NCBI GenBank assembly: GCA_907165135.1
Contig: OU015569.1
Span: 8,494,501 to 8,558,500, forward strand
DNA from: Oikopleura dioica
Lineage: Eukaryota > Chordata > Appendicularia > Copelata > Oikopleuridae
Direction: 5' to 3'
Length of the DNA stretch: 64,000 nucleotides
The notes under the pieces are model-generated. The model had not been told where the DNA came from and did not search any database. It saw only the letters and a program-made list of their open reading frames with translations. Position numbers and translations under genes: made by a program. Positions 32,675 to 45,343 of this stretch are shown piece by piece. The stretch's first letter is position 1, and the number at the start of each line of letters is the position of its first letter.

Positions 32675-34779
32675 TCATCTTCTGCTACGATATCGATCGG
32701 ACCGGCGATGTCGTTCACGTGATCTGTCACGGGAGTAGCTTCTCCTCCTTCGCCTGTGTCGATCCGAGGATCGACTGCGTGATCGGCTCCGGCGATCACG
32801 TCTCCGCTCTCTGAAAACCGCTCAATAAAAATTATTCCATTGTGTGACAAACCGAGAACGCGACCGCGCTCTAGTATTTTCCGATGATGATTGTCTTTTG
32901 TTGTATTCCTCTTTGTGCTCTTCACAGTATGCCCCTAGGTCTGCAAGTCGCTTTCTCAGCTCGATAAATCCCAAGTGCAGCTTTCCACCAAAGTGATCAG
33001 CCAAACGCCGGTCGTTATCGTGAAGTCCAAGATAAGAGGAGCATACTGAGACAATAATAAAATTTATCCAAATTGAGTTAAAACTTACTGTCGCAAACTC
33101 GTAGTCTTTGTTGTTGCAAAAGCAGGGTGGCTATTTTGGATTTGGGGGTTAGTTGGAATTGGATTGGATCCAATCCAATAAGGTTTGGATGGAATTTGGA
33201 TGGCCAGGGTACCGGATTTTGTTGGGGAAAATTGGGCAATTGGGGGAAATTTGGGGAATCGGATCCAATAAAAAATATATCCCTAAGCTATGCAAAGTAG
33301 GGTCATTTTCATGATGAAAATGAACAATTTCAGATAAAAAAATCATCGTTTGGCAGAGTTGATCCTCCTTTCTGATAAAAACTTACTGTTTCCTTTCTTT
33401 TTAAAGTACTAGAAGCCTTGGAAAAATTGGAAACCCAATTGGATCCAATTGGAATTGGGGATTATTGGGAAATTGGGTAAAATTGGATTGGATTGGATTT
33501 TGGATGGATAGCTTCGACTCAAAATTTATTGGATGGAAATTGGATGGCCAGACCCCGAAATTTTGTCCAAAATAGCCACCCTGGCAAAAGTGAAGATGGC
33601 ATAGAGTTGCGGTAGTTTTGCTCTGCTTGTCTTTTTTCTTCGCGAAGGGTCTCTACATCTCGTAGAATCTGTGATACAATATAAGCAGTATTCTTTTTCG
33701 ACTGACTTACTTCCTGTGACTTTCCGACTTCGCCTTCCATTCCTGCCTTTTCCGCATCAGCAAGAAGCTTGCCGATCTTTTCATTGATTTCATGGACGCC
33801 ATTTGCTTTTTCTTCGATTTCCTTAACCGAATATGGTTACGCGAGGGTTACTTCAGCGGGATTACCTTAGATATATCGGCTTGTTTTTCAGCTAATTTAG
33901 TTTTCGAAAGTTCTATTCGTTCATCAGTTTCATCAATAAATTTCTTCAGAGCACGGTGGGCCTAAGAGTAATTTTGTGATTAGAATATGCGAATGAAAGG
34001 GAGAAGAAATATGTTGAAAATTGTGAAACACCACTTCTCTTTCATCTCGCACTTACAAACGAGTTGAGCGACTCACCGAATCGGTTTAACTATAGTTCTC
34101 GGTTGTAGAATGCGCGAGATAATATCTGGGATATTTAGAAGCAAAAAAAGATAACTCACGATTTTTATTTCCCACGAAATTTTGGTAGGTAGAAATGCCA
34201 AGACTGAGGCGACTGAATATCAAATCTTAGCTCGAGTTCTGTTTACTCGGATTGAGAAGCGGGCTCGTCAGCTGCTGTTTACCGCAGTAAAAGACGAGTC
34301 TGACTACTCTAAGCAGAAAGCGGCGAGAAACTTCATTTATGATAGTAGGAATTGCTTACAGTAATCAACTCTAAGCTTACTTACATCGAATTCATACATC
34401 AGCGAGTTGTTCTGTTGTCGGACTCTCTCGTAATCAGAGCGTAGAGCCAACGAATGTTCTAGTGGACAGTTGCCGATATCGGCTCTCTAAGAGCACATGT
34501 TATTACCCATTAAAAGATAGCATTAATGACCGTAGACGTCAGGACATCGTGTGGGCAGCATTTGAGGAGAAAGGGTCGGCAAACGTCGCGACCTTCAAAT
34601 CGGGTAGACATAGTTGGTGTCTCCCCGTCTTCATTCTAGTTTATGTTTAACATGCCCGGAAAAGTCAGATGGAAATGAAACCCTGGCTCTGTGGAAAGAT
34701 AAAAAGTTCGTCCTACCTGATCATTGCGACCCGATCCCATGAGCTCGTTGAGCATCGATCTCATATAGTCCGTAGCCAT
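32675..34779 (-). CDS. LUC7-like U1 snRNP splicing factor
   Basis: Nine exons (34779-34717, 34635-34531, 34486-34385, 33961-33866, 33821-33711, 33668-33554, 33130-33089, 33045-32853, 32810-32675) give 320 residues in frame. LUC7 proteins sit in the U1 snRNP and influence 5' splice site choice. Both zinc fingers are visible: the CCCH type (DVCRPFLLKCCPHDVLTST to GNCPLEH) and the second C2H2 type (RVCDICSSYLGLHDNDRR, then ADHFGGKLHLGF), separated by a coiled coil; the C-terminus is an RS domain (RSRERRRDRRSRSRSR). Exons 33554-33668 and 33089-33130 were one exon before a 461-bp transposon landed in it; splice sites inside the transposon now remove most of it and keep the frame, adding about 14 codons. 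Which vertebrate paralogue it matches is unclear. Confidence 0.92.
33123..33583. mobile_element. 461-bp hAT-like element inside a LUC7L exon, forming an intron
   Basis: The ends are CAGGGTGGCTATTTTGGA and its complement, with a 7-bp direct repeat GCAAAAG outside each end (33116-33122, 33584-33590). CAGGG ends fit hAT elements, although these usually make 8-bp duplications. The interior is G/T rich on the plus strand with repeated attggatcc and ggatggaaattggatggcca units arranged as an inverted repeat. Read on the gene strand, a GT at 33553-33552 and an AG at 33132-33131 both lie within the element and act as donor and acceptor in the frame-preserving LUC7L model. Confidence 0.88.
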
Positions 34780-35001
34780 GCTGAATGGAAACGAATTAAC
34801 TTTAGGTATTTTCAAGTGTAAAAAAATAAAAATTTGATTATAACAAAATAGATGTACAAGTGCACTTTGGGGTGATTAAAAAAATAATGAACAGAAATAA
34901 ACTTGGAAGGCAAACAGTGTGAAAAATATAAATTGAGAGAATGGTTCTATGGGAATGAAAGGACAAAGTAGGAAGTAAGTTGCAAAATGGAAAAGTTGAG
35001 A

Positions 35002-38000
35002 TCATTTGTCAAGTTTAAGGATTTCGCGTTTCATCGCGGCGCGGTCAAGCTCACTTCTCAGTGTTTCGAACTTGTCTTTGTGTCCCTGGAGCTTCATTTT
35101 GAGCTCCTGGTTTTCGACGCTGAGTTGAGAGTTCTTTTTCGTGAAGGACAAAGCTTCATCTTTTGCGGCATTCAGCTCGTCATGAAGCTGTCTTCGGGAC
35201 GACGAAAAGTCTCTTGATAAGAGATTGAAATACAAAAAAAGGAATTTTTGTTACCTTGATTGCTTCTCGATTTTTATCTTTGATTGCTCGAGCTCGATTG
35301 TCACTTGTTGCGTTTTCGCTAAGAGTGCCTCATTGCTTTAATTCGAGTTAAAAGAGGGAATTTCTTTGCTTCAAACCTTTGTTGTAATCGTTCGATAAAG
35401 CCGGGAAGTTCATTGATAGGAACGTCAGATTCCTCCCGGCTCTTAGCGATCGCGCTTGAATAAAGATATTTAATCAGGAATAATTATTTTAAGGATTACC
35501 AACTGCGTCGTAACAAAATCTCTAACTTCGAAACATCTTGGCGCGATTGAAGCAGTTCTTTTTCAAATTGATCGCAATTATCCTTGACAGTTCGGTTCTT
35601 CGCAATGAGCGTCTCGTTCGCTCGTTTAGATTCCTGAAAAATTATGGCTTAAGATTAAAATCCTTATTCTCTGACATACTTCGAGCTCGATAACGGTCAT
35701 TTTTAGCTTAGATTCAGCATCTCGGAGCCCATCGCGAGCAAGTTTAGCTTTATCGGTTTGATGTTTCACTTCGTCCGTAGCAGCTTTATAAGGATATTCA
35801 TTGAAAATGATAAGACCATTACATTCGAATTAGGCAATCTTGACTTTTTTGAATTCCACTCCTTTAAGTTCCGCTCGCAGGGCTGTGTTCGCATCTTGGG
35901 CGTTTTTGACATCCTGAGCTGAGGCACTGGAAAGAGTGACAATTCGTTCATCCAAGAGTTTCTTGTCACGTGCGTGCTCTTCGCGAAGGCACTGAATTTG
36001 GCGTTGGTTCATTGCCTGATCGCTATTCAATCGTTCGTTCAAGTTCTCCAAATCGCGTTGAAGCATCTGGTTCTTTGCCTGCTCATGTGAGAGCTTTTCT
36101 TTCGTGGATTGAAGCTCGTCTTTGAGAGAGTTGCTTTCTTCGCGACTCTTTACGATCTCCCGCTCGAGTTGATGCTGCAGTTGCTGACTTGTCCTGTTTG
36201 TGTCCTCAACTCTCGATGCGTGTTCAGTGGTTTCACGCAGCTTTCTCTCCGCCGTGAAGAGTTGAGACGCAGTTTGGCTCTGATGTTCTTCTGATGTTAC
36301 TAGTCGATTCTGAAGCGACGTAATTTCCGCTTCCATTTCGGAAATGCGAGCTTTTAAACATCGGTTCTCAGCGTCGTTCTTGATCGCTTGATTTTTAAAA
36401 CGTTCAGCTTCTTTCTGGATCTCGACTGTTTTCGTTTCAAATGCTCCATTCCTCTCTCGGACGGAATCTAGTTCTGCCCGAATCGAAACCTCACGAAGTC
36501 TCGCCGCGTCTACTTTTTCTTTGAGCTCAGTCTCTGATTCGGCGGTGACGCTAAGCTTTTTCGAAGTGGTAACTAGCTCATCTCGAATGCGAGTATTCTC
36601 GTTCCCAAGTTGTTCTCGAATGAGTTCAGCTTGTTTTAGTTGTTGTGAGATGTTGTTTGATTGAGTCTGAGGACAATTAAGATTCCCTATAAAAGGATTT
36701 TACTACCTTTGCTGTGTCTAAATTTTCTGTCAGACGCTTTGTTTCTGCAAGAAGGTGCTCAGATTGAGTTCGGTGTTCTGCGACTTGTCGGCCCAACTGA
36801 GCAGTTACCCGTTCATTTTCGTTGTGCAGACGCTTATCCTCAACTTGTTCAAGACGCAATTTCTCGATTTCCTAAAAGAATTTCGCTGTAAAAGATAGCT
36901 GTTGAAATGAAAGTCATAAATGCAATTGCGCTTGCTCGATAATTGTAAAAGAAAACCTGAGACGGAAACAAATCTTCCCATTTGTGGACTTTTGCACCGA
37001 AGGCGTCGGTACCTCCGCTCAACCGCTCTGCGTGCCTTGTTCTATAACGTAAGTCTTGTGGTGAATTTTGAGGAGTTGGAATGTATTCATGTCTTGAATC
37101 CTCTGAATCCGAGGACTCGGTAACCGATAAGGTCAAATGTTGGTCGTAATAATCTCCTTCAACGCTGCTTATATCTAGATTTCTTTTAGTTAACTTTCAT
37201 GCTTGCTTCTTGCGTGTAAATGCGTTAACTGTCAATAACTTGGGATGTTCTTGAGACCTGTGAATGAATCGTCAAATTGCTCCAATGTCTGACTGGTGTT
37301 AGCCTCTGTCGCGTACTCATCCTGTGCTATCCTTATTGGCCTCGGACTCACCTGAATCAAGCTCTGACAGTCCTTGCGAAGCTTGGCATTTTCCGCCTGA
37401 GTGTCTGACATTTCACGCTGTAGCTCGTAATTTCGTCCTGAAACAGTCTCTGCTCTCTCAGAGACAGCGCTAAGATGTTGTGTTAGAAACTGTTCACGAT
37501 CTGATTTTTCTTTAAGCTTCTTTTCCATCGAGTTACGTTCCTCTTCCTCAGCTAGTTTTGCTTTTATCTAAAAGTCAGTTAATAATTTAATCCAGAAAGA
37601 TTCAATTACCTGTGATTCAGCAAGCTTTTGTCGAAGATCTGCGATCTCCTTTGCTTGATTTTCTTTTTCGGAGCTTACTTCGAAAATCTTTGCATTGATG
37701 CGCTGGAGATTTGTTCGGATCGCATCTCCGTCAGATGGGAAACTTGTTGGAAAGTGCTCCTTATGGGTTGATGCAGTTCCCGGGTCGATCGCTGCTAGAG
37801 TTCGATTTACATCGTCACGTAGCCTGATCAATTCGCTCTTCACATGACTCGCTAGAGCACTTGCGTAAATCAATCAATATTTCATTGAGATCTCGTAGTG
37901 TATCTCAATTTGAGATTAGCGAACCACTGCCTTCTGGTCACTTTGAGGTGATACGCGGCTGTCTGAAATGATATTCTCTACCTGGCGCATTCGTGAACCC

Positions 38001-38175
38001 ACAGACTCAATCTTATCAGCGACGTCGTCTATTCGATTTAGAACATCGCCGGAAAATCTCACTGTTCGTGGCACTAAAATAAATAATTTCTTGGTCTCGT
38101 TGTCGGGGTCAACTCCTTCGCACCTTCTGGTAGACGACGCCGATATTCAAAAGCAGAGCTCTCAGAGGAACTCAT
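35002..38175 (-). CDS. Long coiled-coil protein, family not recognised
   Basis: The coding region starts at the ATG at 38175 (MSSSESSAFEYRRRLPE) and ends at 35002. It is assembled from about twelve exons, the largest being about 36664-35830, with others near 38050-37980, 37855-37615, 37520-37340, 36872-36710, 35755-35690, 35630-35510, 35455-35395 and 35335-35002. The product is roughly 750-850 residues and nearly all heptad coiled coil, rich in Glu, Gln, Arg, Lys and Ser, for example LQHQLEREIVKSREESNSLK and LRSELDRAAMKREILK. Such proteins are often centrosomal, ciliary-rootlet or Golgi tethers, but no diagnostic motif was seen. Junctions near 37950-37850 and 37340-36870 are uncertain; the latter intron, about 465 bp, may hide an exon. 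Low-complexity coiled coil makes naming unsafe. Confidence 0.7.
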
Positions 38176-38782
38176 TCGAAGAGTCTTAAAGGCTTACATA
38201 GACGTTTTTGGGTTTAATTACTGTCATTGTAATACAATGACTGTATTAATACAAGACAATAGTGAACTGGTTGGTGTAAATATATTTTATGTTTCATTTT
38301 AGAAACTCACCCAGAAGAGAGCGTAAGTGAACTTGACAGGTCATGGGAACTGGGAGCGAAATAAAGCTAGCAACGATGATGCTAGAATTTAAATTAATTA
38401 AATAGATTATCTAGAAGAAAAATGACATGACAGGGAAAAGCGCACAATCGATTCGGAAATCGCTTGTTCAGGCGTTATCAATAGGTGCAAGCAACTGTTA
38501 TTTGTAGCAGTCATACCCAGAGCTATTCGGTTGGCAATAAGAAGGTCTGATGCGAATTAAAATAGAAAATCTGCTTTTTGCGATGAAAGTGGCGCAGATA
38601 AAATATTCTCGAACACTGAGCGGTAAATCATGGAAAAGGTCTAATCAAGTGGATAATTGGAGCACCTAAATAGTAAATAAGTAATGATTGCAGAAAGCAC
38701 ACACTTTCAGAAGTGATAAAATCGGTAAATCTCGATTCTTTTTAAGAACATATTCGGAAGACTCCTGAACATGTGACGGAGG
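38176..38782. other. Intergenic interval
   Basis: About 600 bp between the coiled-coil gene start and the ALDH16A1 stop. It should contain the coiled-coil gene promoter and the ALDH16A1 3' end. No coding region, RNA gene or repeat was recognised. Confidence 0.5.
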
Positions 38783-41597
38783 TTAGTTGGCGAATGTACT
38801 ACCCATCGGGAGCCAGATGTTTTTGCACTGGGTGGAGTGGTAGAGGAACTCATGTCCTTGTCCCTGAGCGTTGTCGGCCCAGTCTCTGGTTCGACCGTAG
38901 TTAACCCATGTGCGCTTGATATTTTCGGCAGAAGTATGTTCGACGAACTTTGAACCCTCCAGAGATCCGAAATACCAGGCAGCTTGTACGTCTTGATGTT
39001 CAGCCAAGTGCTTCATCAAGTGATCGCGGCTACCAGTGAGGATATTTACCACGCCTCCAGGAAGGTCGGACGTTTCGAAAACTAGGGAAGGTTACGCTTA
39101 TATGTTTGCAGGATAATCTACCTTGGTAAAAGTCCAAGGCGGAGAGGGGGAATTTCTCTGAAGGAACAACGACGACAGCATTAGATCGTACAATTGCTGG
39201 AGCGAAGAGAGAAACAAAGGATAAGAGAGGATTCTCATCTGGGCAAGCAATTGCAACAACTCCGACCGGTTCTCGAATGCAAACAGTTGCGCCGTAGAGG
39301 TTAGTTTCCTGAACGTTGCCTCCGAACTTATCAGCATAGGCGCCCCAGTAAAAGAGACGAGCAATAGCAAGATCAACCTCGCTTTCACAATCAGCTAGTT
39401 CTCGTCCAGTGGCCTCCTGGAGTTTAGCGGCGAACTCAGCTCGTCGTTGCTCAAGGTTCTCAGCCATGTAGTAGACTATCTGAGCTCGGTTATGAGCAGC
39501 ACGCTTACCCCATCCAGGGGCAGCTTTTCGCGCAACTTCGACGGCGTTTCGAACATCCTTACGGTTTCCTTCTCCGACGTAAGCAATAATTTTACCTTCA
39601 GAAGAGGTAATAGGTCGGCAGTAGTTTCCGTCGGGTCGCTTTTGAGCACCGCCATAGAAGAACTTGTAAGTCTTGTCGATCGATGGAACACCTTGGATTA
39701 GTTTTGTTTGGCTTTGACCAGATCCAGGGACAGGTGCGATATCGCCGCCAAAGCTAGCGCCAAACTTTTTGAGATCAATCTCGGGAGACTCAACAGCGAG
39801 GCGGGGTTGCCAACTTGGCTTCGCATACTCGTAGAGACCTTCTTTGCCACCATCTCGACCAAAGCCAGACTCCTTGTAGCCACCAAAACCTGCAGCAGCA
39901 TCAAACAGATTGTGTGAATTTACCCAAACAGCGCCAGCTTTGAGGCTAATTGCGACTTCAAGGGCCTTCGGAAGCGAATCTGACCAAACTGAGGAACCTA
40001 GACCGTAGTTCGTATTGTTTCCAAGGTTAATAGCTTCTTTAGAAGTCCTGAATTAAGGCTTAGACGAGAACTAAGGCAGCGAGTAACCTGAATGGCATGG
40101 CAACAGCGACAGGCCCAAAGATTTCTTCTTGGACTACACGAGCTGCAGTTGAAACGTTTGTAATGAGCGTTGGCTTCCAGTACAATCCATTAGAAGGAAG
40201 TTCAATGTCGGGCTGGAAGACCTCGCCTCCTTCTTCAAGGGCACTTTGGCAGTATTCGTCGATTGTTCTGTATTGAGAAGCATCGACAAGGGCAGCCATA
40301 TCAACAGCCTAAACAAGAGTTGACCACAAAATAAAATATAATAAAATAAATACCTTGTCGAGGGAGTTCCCAACGCGGAAGTGGGATAGACGCTCCTTGA
40401 TCTTGGCGATTGCCTTTTCATAAATAGTCTCTTGAATGAGGAGACGCGAACCGGCTGAGCAAACTTGGCCTTGGTTGAACCAAATCGCATCAACGATCCC
40501 TTCAATGGCGCTATCTAAGTCACAGTCGTCGAAAATGATGACAGGGCTTTTGCCTCCCAGTTCCAAGCTTAGCTTTTTCCCGGTTCCCGCGGTAACACGT
40601 CGGAGAATTTGGCCTATTCCAGTACTAAAATGAATTAAGAAGTATAAATACAGTTGATTAATTACCTTCCAGTGAACGCAACTTTGTCCACATCTGGGTG
40701 TTTAGCAAGAAGCGTTCCAAAGCTACCTTTACCAGTAACAACACTGAAGACACCTTTTGGAAGACCTGCCTCAGCGCAAATCTCAGCCAGGAGAAGGGCA
40801 GATAGTCTGGTGTAAGTTGCTGGCTTGAGAACAACAGTGTTTCCCATTGCTGAAAATCGTTGATCGGAGTTGGAATTTTTATACTCTACCTAGCGCAGGA
40901 GCGACCTTCCATGTAAGAAGCATGAGGGGAAGTTCCATGGAACGATAGCACCAACAACTCCAACGGGTTTCCAGCCATCCATTTCTTCTGGCATTAGCTG
41001 TGCCCAGCCCGCGTGGTGATAGAAGTGTCGTGCAACCAGGGGGATATCACAGTCTCGTGTCTCCCGAATCGGCTAAATTGGGGTTTATTTAATAATTTAT
41101 TAAATATAATAATAATATATAATAATAATATCTATTTAATAGATATTGAACTGGTCTCAGATATACCTTTCCGTTGTCGAGAGCTTCTACGACTGCAATA
41201 AGTCGGGAATGCTTCTGAACAGCGCGTGCAATGGCATAGAGATGGCGAGCACGAACATGTGGTGCTAAGACAGCCCATTTAGTCTGTGCTTCTTTGGCAG
41301 CTGCAACAGCAATGTTCACATCATCTTCATTTCCCTGGATAGTGTCACACAAGACTTGCTCGTTCATCGGGCTAAATAAGGATATCCTCCAAACAAGTAA
41401 ACCTCCTGACACCTTTTGGTTGTGTAGTAGTCACGGCCCTCAGGGTGATACCATTCGCCGTTGACAAAATGGCCAAGCTTTCTGTTGTGCGCATCGAGCC
41501 ACTGCTGGGCCTGGGCATCGGACTCTGGCGCAGGTCCGTAACTCATGCTCTCGAAGATTTTGGCGACCTCAGACTGCTGTGGAGTCAACCCTGCCAT
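38783..41597 (-). CDS. ALDH16A1: Aldehyde dehydrogenase ALDH16A1, with catalytic cysteine retained
   Basis: About nine exons from the ATG at 41597 to the stop at 38783 give roughly 800 residues, as in human (802). ALDH16A1 has one full ALDH domain and a second truncated one. The N-terminus matches the family ([28 protein letters not shown]). Domain 1 shows the cofactor site [19 protein letters not shown] and GNTVVLKPA, the general base in [10 protein letters not shown], and the catalytic Cys in [16 protein letters not shown] (near 40460). Human ALDH16A1 has lost this cysteine and is considered inactive, so this protein may be an active NAD(P)+-dependent aldehyde dehydrogenase. Domain 2 begins about [18 protein letters not shown] and ends with [20 protein letters not shown] and IWLPMG. 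The ALDH16A1 start lies 145 bp below the ACADS stop. Confidence 0.95.
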
Positions 41598-41741
41598 TTT
41601 TAATCTAAAATTAAGCATACTAGTGCTTCAGCAGCTCGAATGAGAACAGTACTTTAGTACGCAAATTATATGGTACAGGAAAGAAGGGGAAAAGAGCTTA
41701 TAAATAATTAATGATTTAAATCATTACTAAAGTCAAAGAAG

Positions 41742-43114
41742 TTATGCATATTCTTTACAGACGTTGCCTGCAATAACGAGTCGCTGAACTTCCGATGTGC
41801 CTTCGTAAATTTCTGTGATTCGTGCATCCCGATAATGTCTTTCTGCGGGCATATCTGAGACAAATCCCATTCCACCGAGAACTTGAATAGATTGGTGAGC
41901 AACCCAAGTAGCAGCTTCGGATGCTGCTAGTTTGGCCATGGCAGCGTGTTTTGTGTATGGCTAGAAAAGCGTAAATGGTGCGTTTCAAGGCGAACCATAC
42001 CATTCCGTTGTCTTTAAGAGTCGCTGCTTTATAATTCAAGAGTCTAGCGGACTCGATCTTGACCTCCATATCAGCAATCTTCTGCTGAATAAGTTGATGC
42101 TTGGCGATGGGAACGTTGAAAGACTTTCGCTCAAGGGAGTACTTCACTGCGCAGTCCATGGCCGCTTGAGCGATGCCAATGGCCTGAGCGGCAATACCGA
42201 TTCGACCACCATCAAGGGTATTCATAGCGATCTTGAAGCCAAAACCAGGCTCTCCGATCAAATTTTCTTCTGGAACGAAACAATCTTCGTAGATAAGGCA
42301 CGCAGTGGAGCTTCCACGAATTCCAAGCTTATCTTCTTTCTTTCCGAGAGAGAAACCTTCTGCATCATTTGGAACAACAAAGCAGGATATACCCTTAGGC
42401 ATTGAGCAAAGACATTCAACCTACATTCTTACCTTGTGTTTCAAAGACTTGTCCGTGGTCGCGAAAATGACGGAAGCATCGGCCTCATACGCGTTAGTGA
42501 TCCACATTTTCGTGCCGTTGATTAAATACCCTCCATCGACTTTGGTAGCAGTAGTAGAGGCTGCACCAGCGTCAGAACCATTTCCTGGCTCGGAGAGACC
42601 AAAACAGCCGATCTTTCCAGTAGCCCAGTCGGAAACCCACTTCTCTTTTTGCGCATCGTTGCCCCAGTTGACAATGGGGGCGATGTACAGAGAGTTATGG
42701 GCGCTGAATCAAAGATTTTCAAATTCTAAAGAAAACCGCAAAACCTCATGATTACACCAGCTGAAGCACATCCTCGGGAAATCTCTTCACAAGAGACTGC
42801 ATAAGCGAGAGCGGACATGCCAGCGCCTCCGAATTGCTCGGGCACGTTAATGCCCATCAGACCCATTTCAGTCATCTGTGCGATCTGGTCTTTGGGATAC
42901 ATATGCTTCTTGTCGACTTCGGCCGCAATCGGAGCTAGCTCATTATCAGCAAAAGTGCGGCACAAGTCGCGAATCATCTCAACGTCTTCGGGAAGACGAT
43001 GGAAGGCCCTCTAAAACGAATTAAATAGCCAAGTTTCATACTGGCAAGACTCACCATCTGACTGAGTTTGAGTTGACGAGATCGTGCCACTGACAAAAGT
43101 CCTCGAGCGGCCAT
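41742..43114 (-). CDS. ACADS: Short-chain acyl-CoA dehydrogenase, mitochondrial
   Basis: About five exons (first 43114-43055; last ending at 41742) give roughly 410 residues, matching human ACADS (412). The enzyme oxidises short-chain acyl-CoA, chiefly butyryl-CoA, in mitochondrial beta-oxidation using FAD and electron transfer flavoprotein. The N-terminus ([18 protein letters not shown]) is a mitochondrial presequence. Seen in order: [52 protein letters not shown], the FAD/substrate segment [48 protein letters not shown] and the C-terminal [18 protein letters not shown] with the catalytic glutamate. It lies 145 bp upstream of the ALDH16A1 start and is divergent from TANGO2, 311 bp away. Confidence 0.95.
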
Positions 43115-43425
43115 TCTTAGCGACGTCAGAGTAACTCTAAATATGATTTTGATAAGTTAACGCTAAATGCATTGAATCCGTTATATAATGTCAAGAGTCC
43201 AGAATAAGGTGACAGAGAATTTTCTCGTAGTGGAATTTGCCGTGTCCCTATTGGACGCAATTATAGCTCAGCCAACAAAAGCGCGGCGAATGCGCCCAAG
43301 CAGTCTTCATTGAAGACTCTTCAATCGAAATAGCCGCATTACTCTGTCTATTATTAATTTCCTATTAGAAATCACTGTAAAAACAAGCTGCGCATAATAA
43401 ATTGAAAAAGTACTGTTCATCTAGC
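43115..43425. promoter_or_regulatory. Shared upstream region of ACADS and TANGO2
   Basis: The two start codons are 311 bp apart and point away from each other, so this interval must contain both promoters. No clear TATA box or known factor site stands out. Inferred from gene layout only. Confidence 0.45.
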
Positions 43426-44429
43426 ATGTGCTTGTCCTGCTTCGTCATAAATCCAAAAACGGTAAAACTTCTTCTAAGCCTACAGTAAATGACAAAGTTC
43501 GATTCAGAGTACTCACCAGTACAAGTTTATCCTCGGGAAAGGGTTATTCTTTATGAGCGAATCTATCAAATAATGGTTAACTTAACTCTAGAAAGATTCA
43601 ACAGAGATGAGTTCTACGCGCGCGAGAATGCTCCTTTAGAATGGCACGATTCTCTTTTGGGCGGGTGGGACATGGCACCGGGAAGAGAGTACGGTAGCTG
43701 GCTCACCATGAGCCGCACAGGAAGAGTCGGAATCCTGACGAACGTGTTAGTCCCTCGACCTGACCCAAACGGACTGGCGAGAGGCAAACTTGTCACCGAC
43801 TTTGCTTCCTCGTCCTTCTCCCCGGAAGACTACTTCCGCAGTTTACCACTGGACCAGTTCAATGAATTTAATTTGTCAGCAATTGACCTGCTTACCAAAC
43901 ATGGTAAAATTCAACTGTAATTCAAATTTGTTTCAAAAAAATAATTGCAGGCGCGTGGATATCCAGCAAAGACAGCAGAAAAACGATTTTGTCCGAAGAC
44001 AAGAGATATGTGATGAGCAATGCTCGGCAGCTAAACTCGAAATGGCTGAAAGCTCAGAAGATCAAGACTAAATTCGACGCCGTCGATCTCGATCGTCCAA
44101 AAGACGAAATAATCGATGAAATGCTGACGCTTCTTCAAGATAGCGAGTCCTGCGGACAATGCCCACTCATCACGGAACAGTCCGAAGGCTTCGTTGAAAA
44201 AGCGATCGGTATGGAGCGATACAACTCCATCAAAATTACGGGTTCGGTAGGAAATTAGGGCGAAATAAAGAGTCAAGTTTTAGGAGATGAGCGATACGGT
44301 ACGCGGACACACTCGGTAATAATCGTGGATAAAAAGAACCAGTGTACCTTCGTTGAACTCGATCGCAAGGCAAATGGACAGTGGCATCGTCGATGCGAAG
44401 AATTCGAGCTTGAATCTACACTTCGTTGA
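43426..44429 (+). CDS. TANGO2: TANGO2 (NRDE-family protein)
   Basis: Five exons (43426-43461, 43508-43536, 43596-43903, 43951-44241, 44284-44429) give 269 residues in frame (human 276). TANGO2 is an NRDE-family protein linked to haem or lipid handling in mitochondria and ER/Golgi. The start MCLSCFVINPKT keeps the Cys2 of the family, and the signature NRDEFYAR is intact; LLGGWDMAPGREYGSWLTMS, GILTNVLVPR, RGKLVTDF, YVMSNARQLNSKWLK and YGTRTHSVIIVD follow in order. The second intron (43537-43595) needs GA-AG ends: only this restores the alignment of YKFILGFNRDEF with vertebrate YRLILAANRDEF. A GT-AG alternative would delete four conserved residues. Other introns are GT-AG. Confidence 0.95.
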
Positions 44430-45343
44430 AGTAAATCTACTGTAATTATGGCCAGCTGAAACTGAAGAAAATTAAAGATTATGTCACCCGCTATTAAGAG
44501 TACTTTAAATATTCAATTGGGGGAGAATCGAAAATACAATTAGAGGAAACCGATCCGGATTAAAAGAATAATCCAGTCATTTTTTGAATAGATCTAGAAT
44601 TAAACTTATACCTAGCACTGAGTTACCGTTTAAACTGGCGTCATACGATCGAGAAATTTAGTTAGGACTAAAAATAATAGCTAAAATTGCTAAAAAATAC
44701 ATTTGCATCATAAATTAAATTTCAACTTTAAGATACGTCGAATTTATCGCATTATAATCGTAAGAATGGTAATCTATAAATCTAGAAACAGGGTGTTTTT
44801 CGCGGTTGGAGACGGAGAGAGATGAATTCTGATTGGATGCGGATTGCGCGCGACACAGAACACCCTTCGGCCTACGAAAATGCGTCGCGAAAAAATTCTC
44901 GATCTTTGTCCTTTCGCGAAATTTCGGAAGATCAACCTATCAGAGAATTTCCGAAGACTCACTCCACTAATCGCTGTCTTTCTTTTTCTTTGAAAGTCAA
45001 CGAATGCCGGTTTTTGGAGCTTCAAATCGACCAATCGCTCTTCCTCAATACTTAGCAAATAACCTCTTTTCAAACTAGAAGTCTGAGTTAAAATCTCAAT
45101 TATACAATCTGTTTTTCTTCACTCATTTTGTATGTTATAAGTATTATTTAATAATGTGTATTATTACTTAATGATTTTAGGGTGTTCAGAAAGAATTTGT
45201 GTAAATTTAGAAGAAGAATTCAATTCGATTATTTTCTAGATCGATCTCAAAGATGTTTATTTTTTGGCGAGTTTCCGATCATTTTTCTGTTTCTTGTTCT
45301 GTTGGTGCCCGATTGCTGCAATTAACGGTTTACTTTGTTCAGG
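44430..45343. other. Intergenic interval
   Basis: About 0.9 kb with no recognised gene. The open frame near 44822-45055 lacks any known domain. The right end includes the ATP5PB leader; TTGTTCAG just before its ATG suggests a 5'-UTR intron or a spliced-leader acceptor. Confidence 0.45.
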
